A DNA stretch of 64,000 nt from CAVRUH01 sp963822595. Lineage in GTDB: Bacteria; Chlamydiota; Chlamydiia; Chlamydiales; Waddliaceae. The stretch covers positions 186,001-250,000 of the forward strand of contig CAWGIG010000004.1 of NCBI GenBank assembly GCA_963822595.1, written 5' to 3'. Made by a program: the position numbers and the translations under genes. Position 1 is the first letter of the stretch; every line of letters starts with the position of its first letter. Under the pieces are notes generated by a model. It was not told where the DNA came from. It did no database searches and worked only from the letters and a program-made list of their open reading frames with translations. Below are positions 33,283 through 42,338 of this stretch, piece by piece.

Positions 33283-33669
33283 ATGAAGATCCTCGGAATA
33301 GGTAATGATATCATCGAGATTGACCGTATCGAGAAGAGCATTCAACGGTACGGTCAAAAGTTCCTGGATAGAATATTCACAAAAGAAGAACAAAACTATT
33401 GCCTCAAGTACCAACATTCATCGCGCAATTTCGCAGGGCGCTTCGCTGCCAAAGAAGCTGTCGTTAAAGCCCTCGGCACCGGTATCCGCGAAGGCATTTC
33501 TTGGCTCGACATCGAAATCATTAATGATAAGTTCGGCAAACCGTGCGTGACTTTTTCTAATAAACTGAAAGATAGTTTTCCTGATACAAAGGTTATCCTC
33601 ACCATCAGCCATGCCAAAGAATACGCCACAGCAGTGGCGATTTTTATGGACGACATAGAAACGAAATAA
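33283..33669 (+). CDS. acpS: Holo-acyl-carrier-protein synthase
   Basis: Transfers phosphopantetheine from CoA to acyl carrier protein in fatty acid synthesis. Motifs: GIGNDIIEIDRIEKSI (Asp for Mg), RIFTKEEQNYC, RNFAGRFAAKEAVVKALGTG (catalytic Glu-Ala-Lys region) and ILTISHAKEYATAVAI. 128 residues. The last codons (DIETK, stop) lie within the outer end of a family A repeat, so the natural C-terminus may have been replaced. An acpS-trxB neighbourhood is also what I recall from Chlamydia. Confidence 0.94.
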   Translation: MKILGIGNDIIEIDRIEKSIQRYGQKFLDRIFTKEEQNYCLKYQHSSRNFAGRFAAKEAVVKALGTGIREGISWLDIEIINDKFGKPCVTFSNKLKDSFPDTKVILTISHAKEYATAVAIFMDDIETK

Positions 33670-33828
33670 CAGGATAAGCAGGATCGCAAGCGGCAGGATA
33701 AAAAAAGGATAAGAAAAAAAAAGAAATTTAGAAAAAAAAATAACAATTCTTTTTTCTTTCTTATCTTTTCTTATCCTTTTTTTATCCTGCCGCTTGCGAT
33801 CCTGCTTATCCTGTTATTTCGTTTCTAT
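33655..33828. repeat. Family A inverted repeat, copy 4 (acpS / barrel protein)
   Basis: Arms start ATAGAAACGAAATAACAGG and continue with the same GATCGCAAGCGGCAGGATAA core as the other copies. The outer 15 nt are the last codons and stop of acpS. It lies between convergent genes. Confidence 0.9.
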
Positions 33829-33849
33829 ACATGCTATCCCCAACCATTC

Positions 33850-34620
33850 TTAGATGCCGAAGGGCACCATCAGATTTACCACAAACGTATTCACGTGCTT
33901 CGGAAAATTATTCGCAAAAATGCGGTACGAATACCCAAAGGTCACAACACTATTACTCACCCAAAGCACTCGATAGTTTGCCCCCACATCCATCGACTGA
34001 TGATGGATCGATCCATACCCATGAAAATCATGCTCATGGAAACTCTTGGTGCCAAATCCCCACAACACATTCACAAACAAACCCAGAACATAATTGTCAC
34101 ACCAATTTTTCTCCCAAGCGGCTACCCCGCGTAACCAAGGAAACCCCCGATCGGCAACCCCAAGCGTTCCGACTCCCCAATAACGGGTCGTCCACACATC
34201 TCCATAATCCGATTCCTTACCAATAGCAGCATGAAACTCGGCCTCAAATCTTCCATTATGAAATAAATTAGGATCGTCCAATGCCTGTTGTGTCGTTGTA
34301 ATAAAAGTGAATCCTGTCACGAGAGTATAAGGATCCCCCACAATATCGTTTGTCCATCGGTATCTTCCGGTAAAGCGGATATCGTCTAAACTCAAATCAC
34401 GTTTCTGCGTGCGGGCAATATTCACCTCAAAATCTGCCTGCCAGACGTCATAGGACGCCTCTAAGCCCACTCCCATAATATAATTGGTGTGGGAAGGGTA
34501 TTTCTCAAGAATGCCCGTGATTCTCGGATGCAATTCCAGGTCAACACCTGTCCACGGAGAGAGGTCTGTAGCCCCTATATAAACAGGTAAAGCTAACAGA
34601 CAACAAAAAAGTATCCTCAT
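33850..34620 (-). CDS. Predicted outer membrane beta-barrel protein
   Basis: 256 residues. A signal peptide (MRILFCCLLALPVYIGATD) is followed by alternating amphipathic strands rich in Trp, Tyr and Gly (YDVWQADFEVNIARTQKRD; FTGRYRWTNDIVGDPYTLVT; GYGSIHHQSMDVGANYRVLW) and a C-terminus NTFVVNLMVPFGI. This fits an 8-12-strand outer membrane barrel. No named family is recognised. Its ATG overlaps the trxB stop by 4 nt, so it is expressed with trxB, which is an odd pairing. Confidence 0.65.
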   Translation of the reverse strand: MRILFCCLLALPVYIGATDLSPWTGVDLELHPRITGILEKYPSHTNYIMGVGLEASYDVWQADFEVNIARTQKRDLSLDDIRFTGRYRWTNDIVGDPYTLVTGFTFITTTQQALDDPNLFHNGRFEAEFHAAIGKESDYGDVWTTRYWGVGTLGVADRGFPWLRGVAAWEKNWCDNYVLGLFVNVLWGFGTKSFHEHDFHGYGSIHHQSMDVGANYRVLWVSNSVVTFGYSYRIFANNFPKHVNTFVVNLMVPFGI

Positions 34621-35570
34621 ACTCCCGATCCCTTAGCGGATAGATCGCGCTCGGCTTCAATGGATGCCATGCACCCGCTTCCTGCTGCCGTGATCGCCTG
34701 GCGATACACATGATCCTGACAGTCTCCGCAAGCATAGACCAATTCTACATTCGTACGGCAGCTTCCAGGTGTAACTTTAATGTATCCATTGTCATGCAAA
34801 TCAATTTTACCTTTTAGAAAAGCAGTATTGGGAGTATGCCCCACAGCAAAAAACACCCCAGCCGCTGGTCGTTTTTCAATTTTGCCTGTTTTGACGTTTT
34901 GTACACTCACCTGAGTCACCACCTTATCTCCTCCTACCTCGGTAATCACGCTATCCCACAGTATTTCAATTTTAGGATGATTCATAGCCCTCTCCTGCAT
35001 GATTTTCGAAGCCCTAAGCGAATCTCGACGATGTACGATATAGACCTTACTCCCGAATTTCGTCAGAAATGTGGCCTCTTCAATAGCCGAATCGCCACCA
35101 CCGATCACATACAATTCTTTGTTACGAAAGATAGGCATCGCCCCGTCGCATACCGCACAGGCTGTTACCCCCCTCTGCCAAAATTCGCCATCCTTCGTCC
35201 CCGGGATATCGAGCCTATTAGCGCTGGCCCCTGTAGCAACAATTATGGCCTCCGCAGTGCAACTTTCATTCTTTGCAATGACTTTATAGGGGTATTCCGA
35301 TAGATCTACCTCTACAACATCGTCCGTAACGACGCGCGTCCCGAACCTAAGCGCTTGATTTCTAAAAGTTTGCATTAAATCCGGTCCCATAATTCCTTCA
35401 GGAAAACCAGGATAATTCTCAACATCCGTGGTAATCATGAGCTGCCCGCCAGCAGGTCCAGTGTAAAATCCTTCGAACAATAATGGCTCCAAATTGGCTC
35501 TAGAAGCATAAATAGCTGCAGTAAACCCTGCTGGACCTGATCCGATAATGACCAATTTTTCTTTTTTCAC
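34617..35570 (-). CDS. trxB: Thioredoxin reductase
   Basis: FAD/NADPH enzyme that reduces thioredoxin. FAD site IIGSGPAGFTAAIYASRAN, redox centre CAVCDGA (about residues 137-143), NADPH site VIGGGDSAIEEATFLTKFG, and C-terminal FAD motif YACGDCQDHVYRQAITAAGSG. 317 residues, typical length. Start ATG with a purine-rich AGGGG site upstream. Overlaps the barrel gene downstream by 4 nt. Confidence 0.95.
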   Translation of the reverse strand: MKKEKLVIIGSGPAGFTAAIYASRANLEPLLFEGFYTGPAGGQLMITTDVENYPGFPEGIMGPDLMQTFRNQALRFGTRVVTDDVVEVDLSEYPYKVIAKNESCTAEAIIVATGASANRLDIPGTKDGEFWQRGVTACAVCDGAMPIFRNKELYVIGGGDSAIEEATFLTKFGSKVYIVHRRDSLRASKIMQERAMNHPKIEILWDSVITEVGGDKVVTQVSVQNVKTGKIEKRPAAGVFFAVGHTPNTAFLKGKIDLHDNGYIKVTPGSCRTNVELVYACGDCQDHVYRQAITAAGSGCMASIEAERDLSAKGSGV

Positions 35571-35720
35571 GACAAACCCCTTTCTTGTAACATTTTTCTT
35601 GCCAAATGATATCCAAAGGATATAAAAAAAAACAGTAGAAAAAAAATCTAAGTCTGTGGTATAATTTATGTCATAAATCTTAGGAATAATTGTTGCGGGG
35701 AGGTTATAAATAAGAGGTTG

Positions 35721-36995
35721 ATGAAAGAAATCACTTGTCGGTTGTTTTCCTTAAGTCCTGGAGAAGAAATCAAGGTATTGCTTTTTGCATTAACCGGTTT
35801 TTTGTGGTCCCTTGCGGCCTCAATAGCCTTCAAATACGCTGATGCCCTCTTCATTTATCATGTTGGTGCCAGTTCCTTGCCCACAATTTACATGTGCATC
35901 CCTTGCGGGATGATGATTTTATCCGCTGTACTCCTCAATGTCTACCAACGGGTAGCCGCTCACAAAGTCTTCCTATCCCTTATCTTTTGCAGCGCTGTCA
36001 TCAACAGTTCTACCTTTTTCTTCTACAGCTTCTTTATGGATACCCATTCTGAGTGGTTTTGGTATTTCCTAAGAATCCAAACGGCCCTCTTATTCTACCC
36101 GCTCATTGCATCGTACTGGACGTTTGTCGACCAATATTTTTCTCCGCACGACGCTCGACGCTTGTTTGGGATGTTTAGCTCGATGGTTTTTTTAGGCGCA
36201 ACGACTACAGGAATGATTATGCGCTGGGGCATGATTCCCACCGAATACCTTTCTATTTTTATTTTGGTTGTCATGGCCTTAGCAGCGCTTACCGTGAGAA
36301 CGATTGTCAACCGACCAAATGTCACTATTGTGGATCCGATTAAAGAAACGGAGCCAACCATGCCTTTGCTTGCAAAAATCAAATCTATATTCTCATCTAA
36401 ATACACTCTTCTCGTGATATCAGGGAACTTCATGGCAATCTTCATGTGGGTGATCGCCGAATTTAACTACATGTCCACATTTGAAGTCCGATTTGCCGGC
36501 GCTAATGAAGCTCAGTTGACAGAATTCCTCGGCGAATGCATCTCTATCGTCAGCATCGTCAACGTGATTTTCGGTGTATTTATGTATGCCCACCTCGTCA
36601 GAAAATTCGGAGTGGAGACCATCATTCTCTTTACTCCGTTGATGTATCTCTTGATGTTCTCGGGATGGCTTTATTTTGATTTATTTCTATTTCCGTTGAT
36701 GGGATATTTCATTGTGGAAGGTTCAGCCGAGATTATCGACAACAGCAATTTCAGTCTTCTTATTAGAGGAACTCCCGCGAATGTAAAACCGACACTACGC
36801 GTTATGATCAATTCCATATTTGAACCGATGGGAATGCTTATGAGCGGAGTAATCTTAACATTGCTGCAGTTTGACAGCAGGATTCTTGGGCTTGTCATCG
36901 CTTGCTCAGCGGTTATAGGAGCCTTATCCCTAAGATCGCATCATGTGAAAGTTTTGCCACAGTTCAACTGGAAAAAATTCGCTTTCGAGAATTAG
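35721..36995 (+). CDS. Multi-pass transporter resembling the ATP:ADP (NTT/TLC) and MFS families
   Basis: About 424 residues with 10-12 hydrophobic segments. The segment FSPHDARRLFGMFSSMVFLG resembles the conserved loop of nucleotide transporters of obligate intracellular bacteria (E-A-K-R-F/L-Y/F), but the overall identity to true NTTs cannot be judged by eye. The substrate is unknown. An in-frame TTG precedes the ATG; I chose ATG 35721 after GAGG. Divergent from trxB. Confidence 0.6.
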   Translation: MKEITCRLFSLSPGEEIKVLLFALTGFLWSLAASIAFKYADALFIYHVGASSLPTIYMCIPCGMMILSAVLLNVYQRVAAHKVFLSLIFCSAVINSSTFFFYSFFMDTHSEWFWYFLRIQTALLFYPLIASYWTFVDQYFSPHDARRLFGMFSSMVFLGATTTGMIMRWGMIPTEYLSIFILVVMALAALTVRTIVNRPNVTIVDPIKETEPTMPLLAKIKSIFSSKYTLLVISGNFMAIFMWVIAEFNYMSTFEVRFAGANEAQLTEFLGECISIVSIVNVIFGVFMYAHLVRKFGVETIILFTPLMYLLMFSGWLYFDLFLFPLMGYFIVEGSAEIIDNSNFSLLIRGTPANVKPTLRVMINSIFEPMGMLMSGVILTLLQFDSRILGLVIACSAVIGALSLRSHHVKVLPQFNWKKFAFEN

Positions 36996-37033
36996 GGATT
37001 TATGCTCCTTTACAAAAAGTAACGTGATTGTGG

Positions 37034-37228
37034 TTATTTAACCCAGGCTACTTCTTTAATAAAATTTTCAGCTAATTGCTCTGTAAGGGATTTATGCCAT
37101 GTTTTACATACGCGAAGTGCTAAAAAAAGATCTTGGCCCCAAATCAACCTCAATATCTTCTTCTTGTGAAGGAAAATCATTTGCGATTGGTGTATACACT
37201 AAATTTTCTCCAAATCAAATTTATTCAT
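37034..37228 (-). pseudogene. Remnant of a small gene with two frameshifts
   Basis: On the minus strand an ATG at 37228 with GGGAG 5 nt upstream starts MNKFDLEKI then meets a stop. The next frame continues VYTPIANDFPSQEEDIEVD to a T7 run, after which a third frame continues LALRVCKTWHKSLTEQL to a TAA at 37034. Joined, they read as one protein of about 65 residues. The flanks to 36996 and 37435 contain nothing else I can call. Confidence 0.4.
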
Positions 37229-37435
37229 AAAACTCCCTTAGCAACGTTGTCGCAATTGTATTCACTTGTTTTGAATTCTCTTCATTTTAGATAAGAATTC
37301 TATGTAACGATCCGATTTTAGTCAATATAGTTGAATCTCGCTAAACATCATCATACATAAATTTGCACAGTAAAAATATTGCTTTTATATTAAGATAATG
37401 ATAAATTTTCTGACATTTTTAAGGAGGAAAGATTA

Positions 37436-38296
37436 ATGATTCATTGTATCGGACTCGCATCAGGACTTGGTGCAGGAAACAGCGCATGTGGAAAAGGCCC
37501 TCTCTATTTACAACAACATTTAAAAATTGACGACCGCTTGCTTTGGAAAAAAATGATTCTTCCGGAGCCGTTAATAAAAGACAACTACACTCAGCTCGCT
37601 CACATTAATAATGAGCTTGCCAAAGAAGCCTATAACATCTCTTTATTCGAACCTTTCTTTTTGTCCTTCGGCGGCGACCACTCCAGCGGCATCGGCACTT
37701 GGTCTGGTGTAGCTGAAGCTAAACGGACACAAGGCGACATCGGTTTGATTTGGATAGATGCACACATGGATGCACACATTCCTGAAACTTCTCCATCGGG
37801 AAATATTCACGGGATGCCTGTGGCATTGCTTCTTGGACATGGCGACAAAAGACTTTTGCAAATTCTCACGAATTCTCCAAAAGTTAAACCCGAAAACATG
37901 ATCTTGATCGGCATCCGCAGTTATGAAAAAGGCGAAGCCGATTTGTTAAAAAATCAAAAAGTAAGAATTTACTTTATCGAAGAAGTCCAGCGCCGCGGAT
38001 TTAATGTTTGTCTAGAAGAAGCAATAAAATCCCTTACAGAACGCACAGTAGGGTATGGCATCAGCTTTGATCTAGATGCCATCGATCCCACACAAGTGGA
38101 TGCCGTTGGCACTCCTGTTCCCAACGGAATTGATGCAAATGAAGCTATTGCATCTATGGAACTTTTAGCAGATTTTCCTCCGTTAGCTTTTGAACTTGTT
38201 GAATACAATCCCGATCTCGACGTAAAGTTGGAAACGTTCCAATTTACCGAACAACTATTGAAAACTGTCGTAAAAAGCATAGGAGCTATTAAATGA
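37436..38296 (+). CDS. rocF: Arginase (ureohydrolase family)
   Basis: 286 residues; hydrolyses arginine to ornithine and urea with a binuclear manganese centre. Metal ligands are all present: FGGDHSSGIG, IDAHMDAHIPETSPSGNIHG and SFDLDAIDPTQVDAVGTPVP, then ELVEYNPDLD. An AGGAGG site lies upstream. The next gene, an aromatic amino acid permease homologue, overlaps by 4 nt (ATGA), so arginine use and amino acid transport are coupled. Agmatinase is an alternative substrate class, but the spacing and DAHMDAH motif favour arginase. Confidence 0.88.
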   Translation: MIHCIGLASGLGAGNSACGKGPLYLQQHLKIDDRLLWKKMILPEPLIKDNYTQLAHINNELAKEAYNISLFEPFFLSFGGDHSSGIGTWSGVAEAKRTQGDIGLIWIDAHMDAHIPETSPSGNIHGMPVALLLGHGDKRLLQILTNSPKVKPENMILIGIRSYEKGEADLLKNQKVRIYFIEEVQRRGFNVCLEEAIKSLTERTVGYGISFDLDAIDPTQVDAVGTPVPNGIDANEAIASMELLADFPPLAFELVEYNPDLDVKLETFQFTEQLLKTVVKSIGAIK

Positions 38297-39534
38297 CAAC
38301 ATCTGCAATTTATCAAGAAGATCTTGAGGTAAAAAAGGCCCAAGGGACTTTCTGGGCTGCCACTTGTTTGATCTCAGGAACCTGCATCGGTGGCGGGATG
38401 TTAGCAATGCCCGTGCAAACTGCCGAAATTGGATTCGGACATTCCTTCATCGGACTTTTTACATGCTGGATTTTTATGACCTTCACAGGTCTTTGCCTTA
38501 TGGAAGCCACCTTGTGGATCAAAAACGAAACTCACTTCCCTTCCCTTTCACGCATCCTGATCGGAAATTGGGTGAAAGTACTCGCTGTAATCGTTTATCT
38601 CTTTATGAACTACGCCTCACTTGTTGCCTATACTGCCGGAGGCGCTACCCTCATTCAAGTTTGGTCGCAATCGCTATTAAACATGACCCTGAGTTATGAA
38701 ATCAGCTGTATCCTTTTCACCTTGATATTCGGTTCTGCTGTTTATCTTGGAGCTCAGTTCATGGGACGCCTCAATTTCTGGTTCATGCTCGCTTTAGGGT
38801 TATGCTATTTTGCTCTTGTCGGGATAAGTTTAAATTATGTTAAAGCAGAAAATCTCGCATGGCGTTCCCATTGGGTGGAATCTCTTGGCGCCTTTTCGAT
38901 GATTTTAGCGACATTCAGCTACCAAATGGTAGTCCCTTCTGTATGTTCCTATTTGAACTATGATGCAGTGAAACTGAAAAAAGCGATCATTTTAGGTACT
39001 ACGATCCCGTTCGTCATTTATTCACTTTGGGTGTTTGTCGTTCATGGCGTTGTCCCCCTTGAAGGTGAAAATTGTCTTCGCGAAGCTTGGATCCATGGCC
39101 ATTGCGCAGCATCTCCGTTGCACAAACAGTTAAATCACTGGTTTATAACAGCTTTCGCCGACACCTTTGCCTTTTTGGCTATTGTCACTTCCTACCTAGG
39201 CCTCTCTATGGCTTTGTTCCATTTCCTTAAGGATTGTCTGAAAGAAGTTAATGTTAACATGGGGCGTAACCTGATCATTTTCTTAACTGTGTTTCCTGCT
39301 CTTGTATTGGGAATCTTGTTTCCTCGTGCTTTGCTCCAATTTTTGGACCTCAGCGGAGGCTACGGCGACACAATTCTATCGGGTATGATCCCTATTGCAC
39401 TTGTATGGGTAGGAAGGTATAATAAAAAATTAGAGAGCGCGTACCGGGTACCGGGTGGAAAAATTGCCTTAATAGCTGCAGGTTTGTTCTTTTTCGGAAT
39501 CCTGCTTCTGCAATTCGTCCCTTTGCCTAAATAA
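38293..39534 (+). CDS. tyrP: Aromatic amino acid permease (TyrP/Mtr, HAAAP family)
   Basis: 413 residues with 11 membrane segments. The N-terminus AATCLISGTCIGGGMLAMPV is the signature of the hydroxy/aromatic amino acid permeases, proton-driven importers of tyrosine or tryptophan; FSYQMVVPSVCSYLNYD is also typical. Its ATG overlaps the arginase stop. Chlamydiae usually have one or more tyrP copies. The exact substrate is unsure, and pairing with arginase leaves room for a different amino acid. Confidence 0.85.
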   Translation: MTTSAIYQEDLEVKKAQGTFWAATCLISGTCIGGGMLAMPVQTAEIGFGHSFIGLFTCWIFMTFTGLCLMEATLWIKNETHFPSLSRILIGNWVKVLAVIVYLFMNYASLVAYTAGGATLIQVWSQSLLNMTLSYEISCILFTLIFGSAVYLGAQFMGRLNFWFMLALGLCYFALVGISLNYVKAENLAWRSHWVESLGAFSMILATFSYQMVVPSVCSYLNYDAVKLKKAIILGTTIPFVIYSLWVFVVHGVVPLEGENCLREAWIHGHCAASPLHKQLNHWFITAFADTFAFLAIVTSYLGLSMALFHFLKDCLKEVNVNMGRNLIIFLTVFPALVLGILFPRALLQFLDLSGGYGDTILSGMIPIALVWVGRYNKKLESAYRVPGGKIALIAAGLFFFGILLLQFVPLPK

Positions 39535-39554
39535 AGAGTAAAACAAAAAAAACA

Positions 39555-40517
39555 ATGATCTTAGCTATCGTTCAAATATTATTGGCTTGCATGTTATGGG
39601 GGGCGATCTTTGCCGTCCCCCTATTTTTAGAGGACTTTTGTTGTACAGACATTGTTCTTGGTCGTTTTTTTGTTTTCGGCATTCTCTCGTTAGCTGCCAT
39701 CCTCTTTTTCATTCTCGTAAGAAAGCAATCGCACTTCATGAAATTTTGGAAGGAAGCTGCCATTTCAGCCCTCATCATGAATATGATTCACTTCGGTGCG
39801 CTAACCTTAGGGATTCGCCTCACCACAGCTTCATTAATCACCCTCATCATGGGGACAAGCCCCATCACCATTATCGTTTTTAGCGCTTGGATGAAAAAAG
39901 AAACGCATTTGCTCTCGATTTTTATCTGGCCATCCATCGCTATTTTCATTGGACTTGGGGTGATGAATATAGAATCCATGCAAAGTGAAACGGGAGATAT
40001 TTCCCTTTGGGGATACGTCCAAGGGATTTTCTTCGGCATCATAGCGCTCGTCACCTGGACATGGTATGTCGTCTATAATTCTCAATTTATGCAGACTCAT
40101 CCCAGCGTTAACACTTATCAGTGGACGGCTCTCGTGGGCGTGATGACTCTTATTTATACTTTGGTTGTGATTGTGGGGAGGTATTTGGTTTTAGGAACGG
40201 AGCATTTTTATCAATTTCATTGGGAACACGAGTCGGGCAGGCTTTTTATCGGATCGGTTATGCTGCTAGGGATCTTCTGTTCCTGGGTGGCTTTCGCCCT
40301 TTGGAATGCCGCCAGCTTCAACATTCCCCCGGGACTAGCCGGACAGCTCTCTATTTTAGAAACCATTTTTGGTCTATGTTTTGTCTATACTATTGAACAA
40401 ACTCTCCCAACGGCATTAGAATTATTAGGAATTACGCTCATATTAGCGGGTATCTCCGCGGCTCTATACTACTTCATGCAGTTTGATAAGCCTCCCACGT
40501 TACCTAATAAAGAATAA
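39555..40517 (+). CDS. EamA/DMT-family transporter
   Basis: 320 residues with ten predicted membrane helices in two repeated halves, typical of drug/metabolite transporters (for example IRLTTASLITLIMGTSPITI and the C-terminal NIPPGLAGQLSILETIFGLC). The substrate cannot be predicted. It starts 20 nt after tyrP, so the three genes arginase-tyrP-EamA may form an operon for amino acid exchange. Confidence 0.85.
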   Translation: MILAIVQILLACMLWGAIFAVPLFLEDFCCTDIVLGRFFVFGILSLAAILFFILVRKQSHFMKFWKEAAISALIMNMIHFGALTLGIRLTTASLITLIMGTSPITIIVFSAWMKKETHLLSIFIWPSIAIFIGLGVMNIESMQSETGDISLWGYVQGIFFGIIALVTWTWYVVYNSQFMQTHPSVNTYQWTALVGVMTLIYTLVVIVGRYLVLGTEHFYQFHWEHESGRLFIGSVMLLGIFCSWVAFALWNAASFNIPPGLAGQLSILETIFGLCFVYTIEQTLPTALELLGITLILAGISAALYYFMQFDKPPTLPNKE

Positions 40518-40574
40518 AACTAAGCTTGTTAAAAATAATAAAGTTCAGCGATAATTAGGGCAAAAACCTATATT

Positions 40575-42332
40575 ATGCTAAAATTTATTGCTAGAATTAC
40601 ATTCTTTTGTCTTCTATTTACCGCTACGAACGCTTTTGCAGCTGAATTAGAAAATTATGAAGTGAACTTTGAAGGAACCGACATCCCCGAAGTCCTCGAA
40701 AAACTCCACGATAATTCCAAGCTCGTTGAACTCCAAGACCGCCCCCCAAAAACCGAACTAGCCCTAAAACACCGCGCCGAAGAAGATGTCCCCAACCTCA
40801 TCAAAGCCCTGCATAGCCTCGCCTACTACAACGCACACGTCAAAATCGATTACGACTTCACACAAACCCCTCCTCTAGTCAATATTTTCATTGAACCGGG
40901 ACCTGTCTACCCCTTAGTCAATTTCACTATCCTTCCCGAGTCTATAAACATCACGTACGAGGATCTTTGCATCTCTCTCTTCGAACCCGCACTTCCTGAA
41001 ACCATTCTTCAAGCCGAAGAGGACCTCATCGACATCCTCAATAACTCAGGTTATGCCCTGGCCAAAATAACAAAAAGAGATGTTATCGCCGACCAAGCCA
41101 CCAAAGAAGTTTCAGTCATCCTAGAAGTAGACCAAGGACCCCTTGCAACTTTTGGCAAAACCACCATTATCGGAGAAAAAGAAGTCCTAGAAACCTTCAT
41201 TAGAAATAAAATCAAGTGGTCTGAAGGCGAAATATACGATCCGGCTTTGATCGAACGAACAATTTCAGCCTTAGAAGCTACAGGGCTTTTCAAAACAATT
41301 GCAATTACCCCCCAAGAACTGCTGGATGACGAAACCTCGCTTCCCATACAGATCGATGTCGACGAAGCAAAACACCGAAGTATCGGCTTCGGAGTGGGTT
41401 ATTCCACACAAAGAGGTCCCGGAGTGACTGCCGAATGGGAAAATCGCAACCTTTTTTCGATGGGAGAAAGAATTCGTTTATTTACTAATCTCCTATGGAA
41501 AACCCAAGAGGTGAAAGTTAGCTATGTCAAACCTGATTATTTAAGGCCCGATCAAGATTTGGTTTTGGCGACGGAATTAAAAAGAGATCTTACAAGGGGT
41601 TTTCATGAAGAATCCTTTACAATGGGTGCAGCTCTAGAAAGACAAGTCACAGAAAAAACACGTCTTTCCTTAGGAGTCATGTATAAACAACTTTATACGA
41701 CAAAGTCCGAAAATAACGGAGACTTCAACCTGTTCAAAGTCCCTTTTGTTTACAGATGGAACGATACGGACAACATTTTAGACCCCCAAAAAGGGGCAAC
41801 CATGTTTTTCAAATCAGTCCCCACCGTTCAATTCCTGGATAAACCTTTTGTCTATTGCATCAATCAATTTATCGGGACCGCCTATTTTCCTCTTGCGGAA
41901 GATGGGAAGTTTGTTTTAGCGTCAAAAATAAATGTGGGATCGATCGTCGGTGGGCCCAACCATTCTCTTCCAATACCTGAAAAGTTCTTCGCAGGATCGG
42001 AAAACACCTTGCGCGGGTATAACTACTACACGGTAAGCCCCTTAGATCACAACAGTAAACCCATAGGCGGTAGGTCTATGATTATTTATACTCTCGAAGG
42101 ACGTTGGAAAGTGAATGACCAATGGGGCGTGGTAGGATTCTTTGAAGCAGGAAATGTTTATAAACCGTCTTTCCCCGCATTTGATCGAAAGGTCTTAAAA
42201 TCCATTGGTATCGGCGGCAGATATTACACACCTGTCGGGCCTCTCAGATTAGACATTGCCTTTCCCTTAGATCGTCGCCCCGGTATAGATAGGAGTTTTC
42301 AAATTTACTTTAGCGTAGGACAAGCTTTTTAA
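40575..42332 (+). CDS. tamA: Omp85-family outer membrane protein, TamA-like
   Basis: 585 residues: signal peptide (MLKFIARITFFCLLFTATNAFA), three POTRA-like domains (VNIFIEPGPVYPLVNFTI; VILEVDQGPLATFGKTTI), and a 16-strand barrel of the bacterial surface antigen type with the conserved GGRSMIIYTLEGRW and GVVGFFEAGNVY, ending in a terminal phenylalanine (VGQAF). TamA works with TamB in moving proteins or lipids to the outer membrane. tamB follows 6 nt downstream, which supports TamA over BamA. Confidence 0.88.
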   Translation: MLKFIARITFFCLLFTATNAFAAELENYEVNFEGTDIPEVLEKLHDNSKLVELQDRPPKTELALKHRAEEDVPNLIKALHSLAYYNAHVKIDYDFTQTPPLVNIFIEPGPVYPLVNFTILPESINITYEDLCISLFEPALPETILQAEEDLIDILNNSGYALAKITKRDVIADQATKEVSVILEVDQGPLATFGKTTIIGEKEVLETFIRNKIKWSEGEIYDPALIERTISALEATGLFKTIAITPQELLDDETSLPIQIDVDEAKHRSIGFGVGYSTQRGPGVTAEWENRNLFSMGERIRLFTNLLWKTQEVKVSYVKPDYLRPDQDLVLATELKRDLTRGFHEESFTMGAALERQVTEKTRLSLGVMYKQLYTTKSENNGDFNLFKVPFVYRWNDTDNILDPQKGATMFFKSVPTVQFLDKPFVYCINQFIGTAYFPLAEDGKFVLASKINVGSIVGGPNHSLPIPEKFFAGSENTLRGYNYYTVSPLDHNSKPIGGRSMIIYTLEGRWKVNDQWGVVGFFEAGNVYKPSFPAFDRKVLKSIGIGGRYYTPVGPLRLDIAFPLDRRPGIDRSFQIYFSVGQAF

Positions 42333-42338
42333 TATAAA

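Noticed and set aside
34617..35570. Thioredoxin reductase with CAVC instead of CATC as an unusual active site
   Set aside because: CAVC is common in bacterial TrxB, so it is ordinary.
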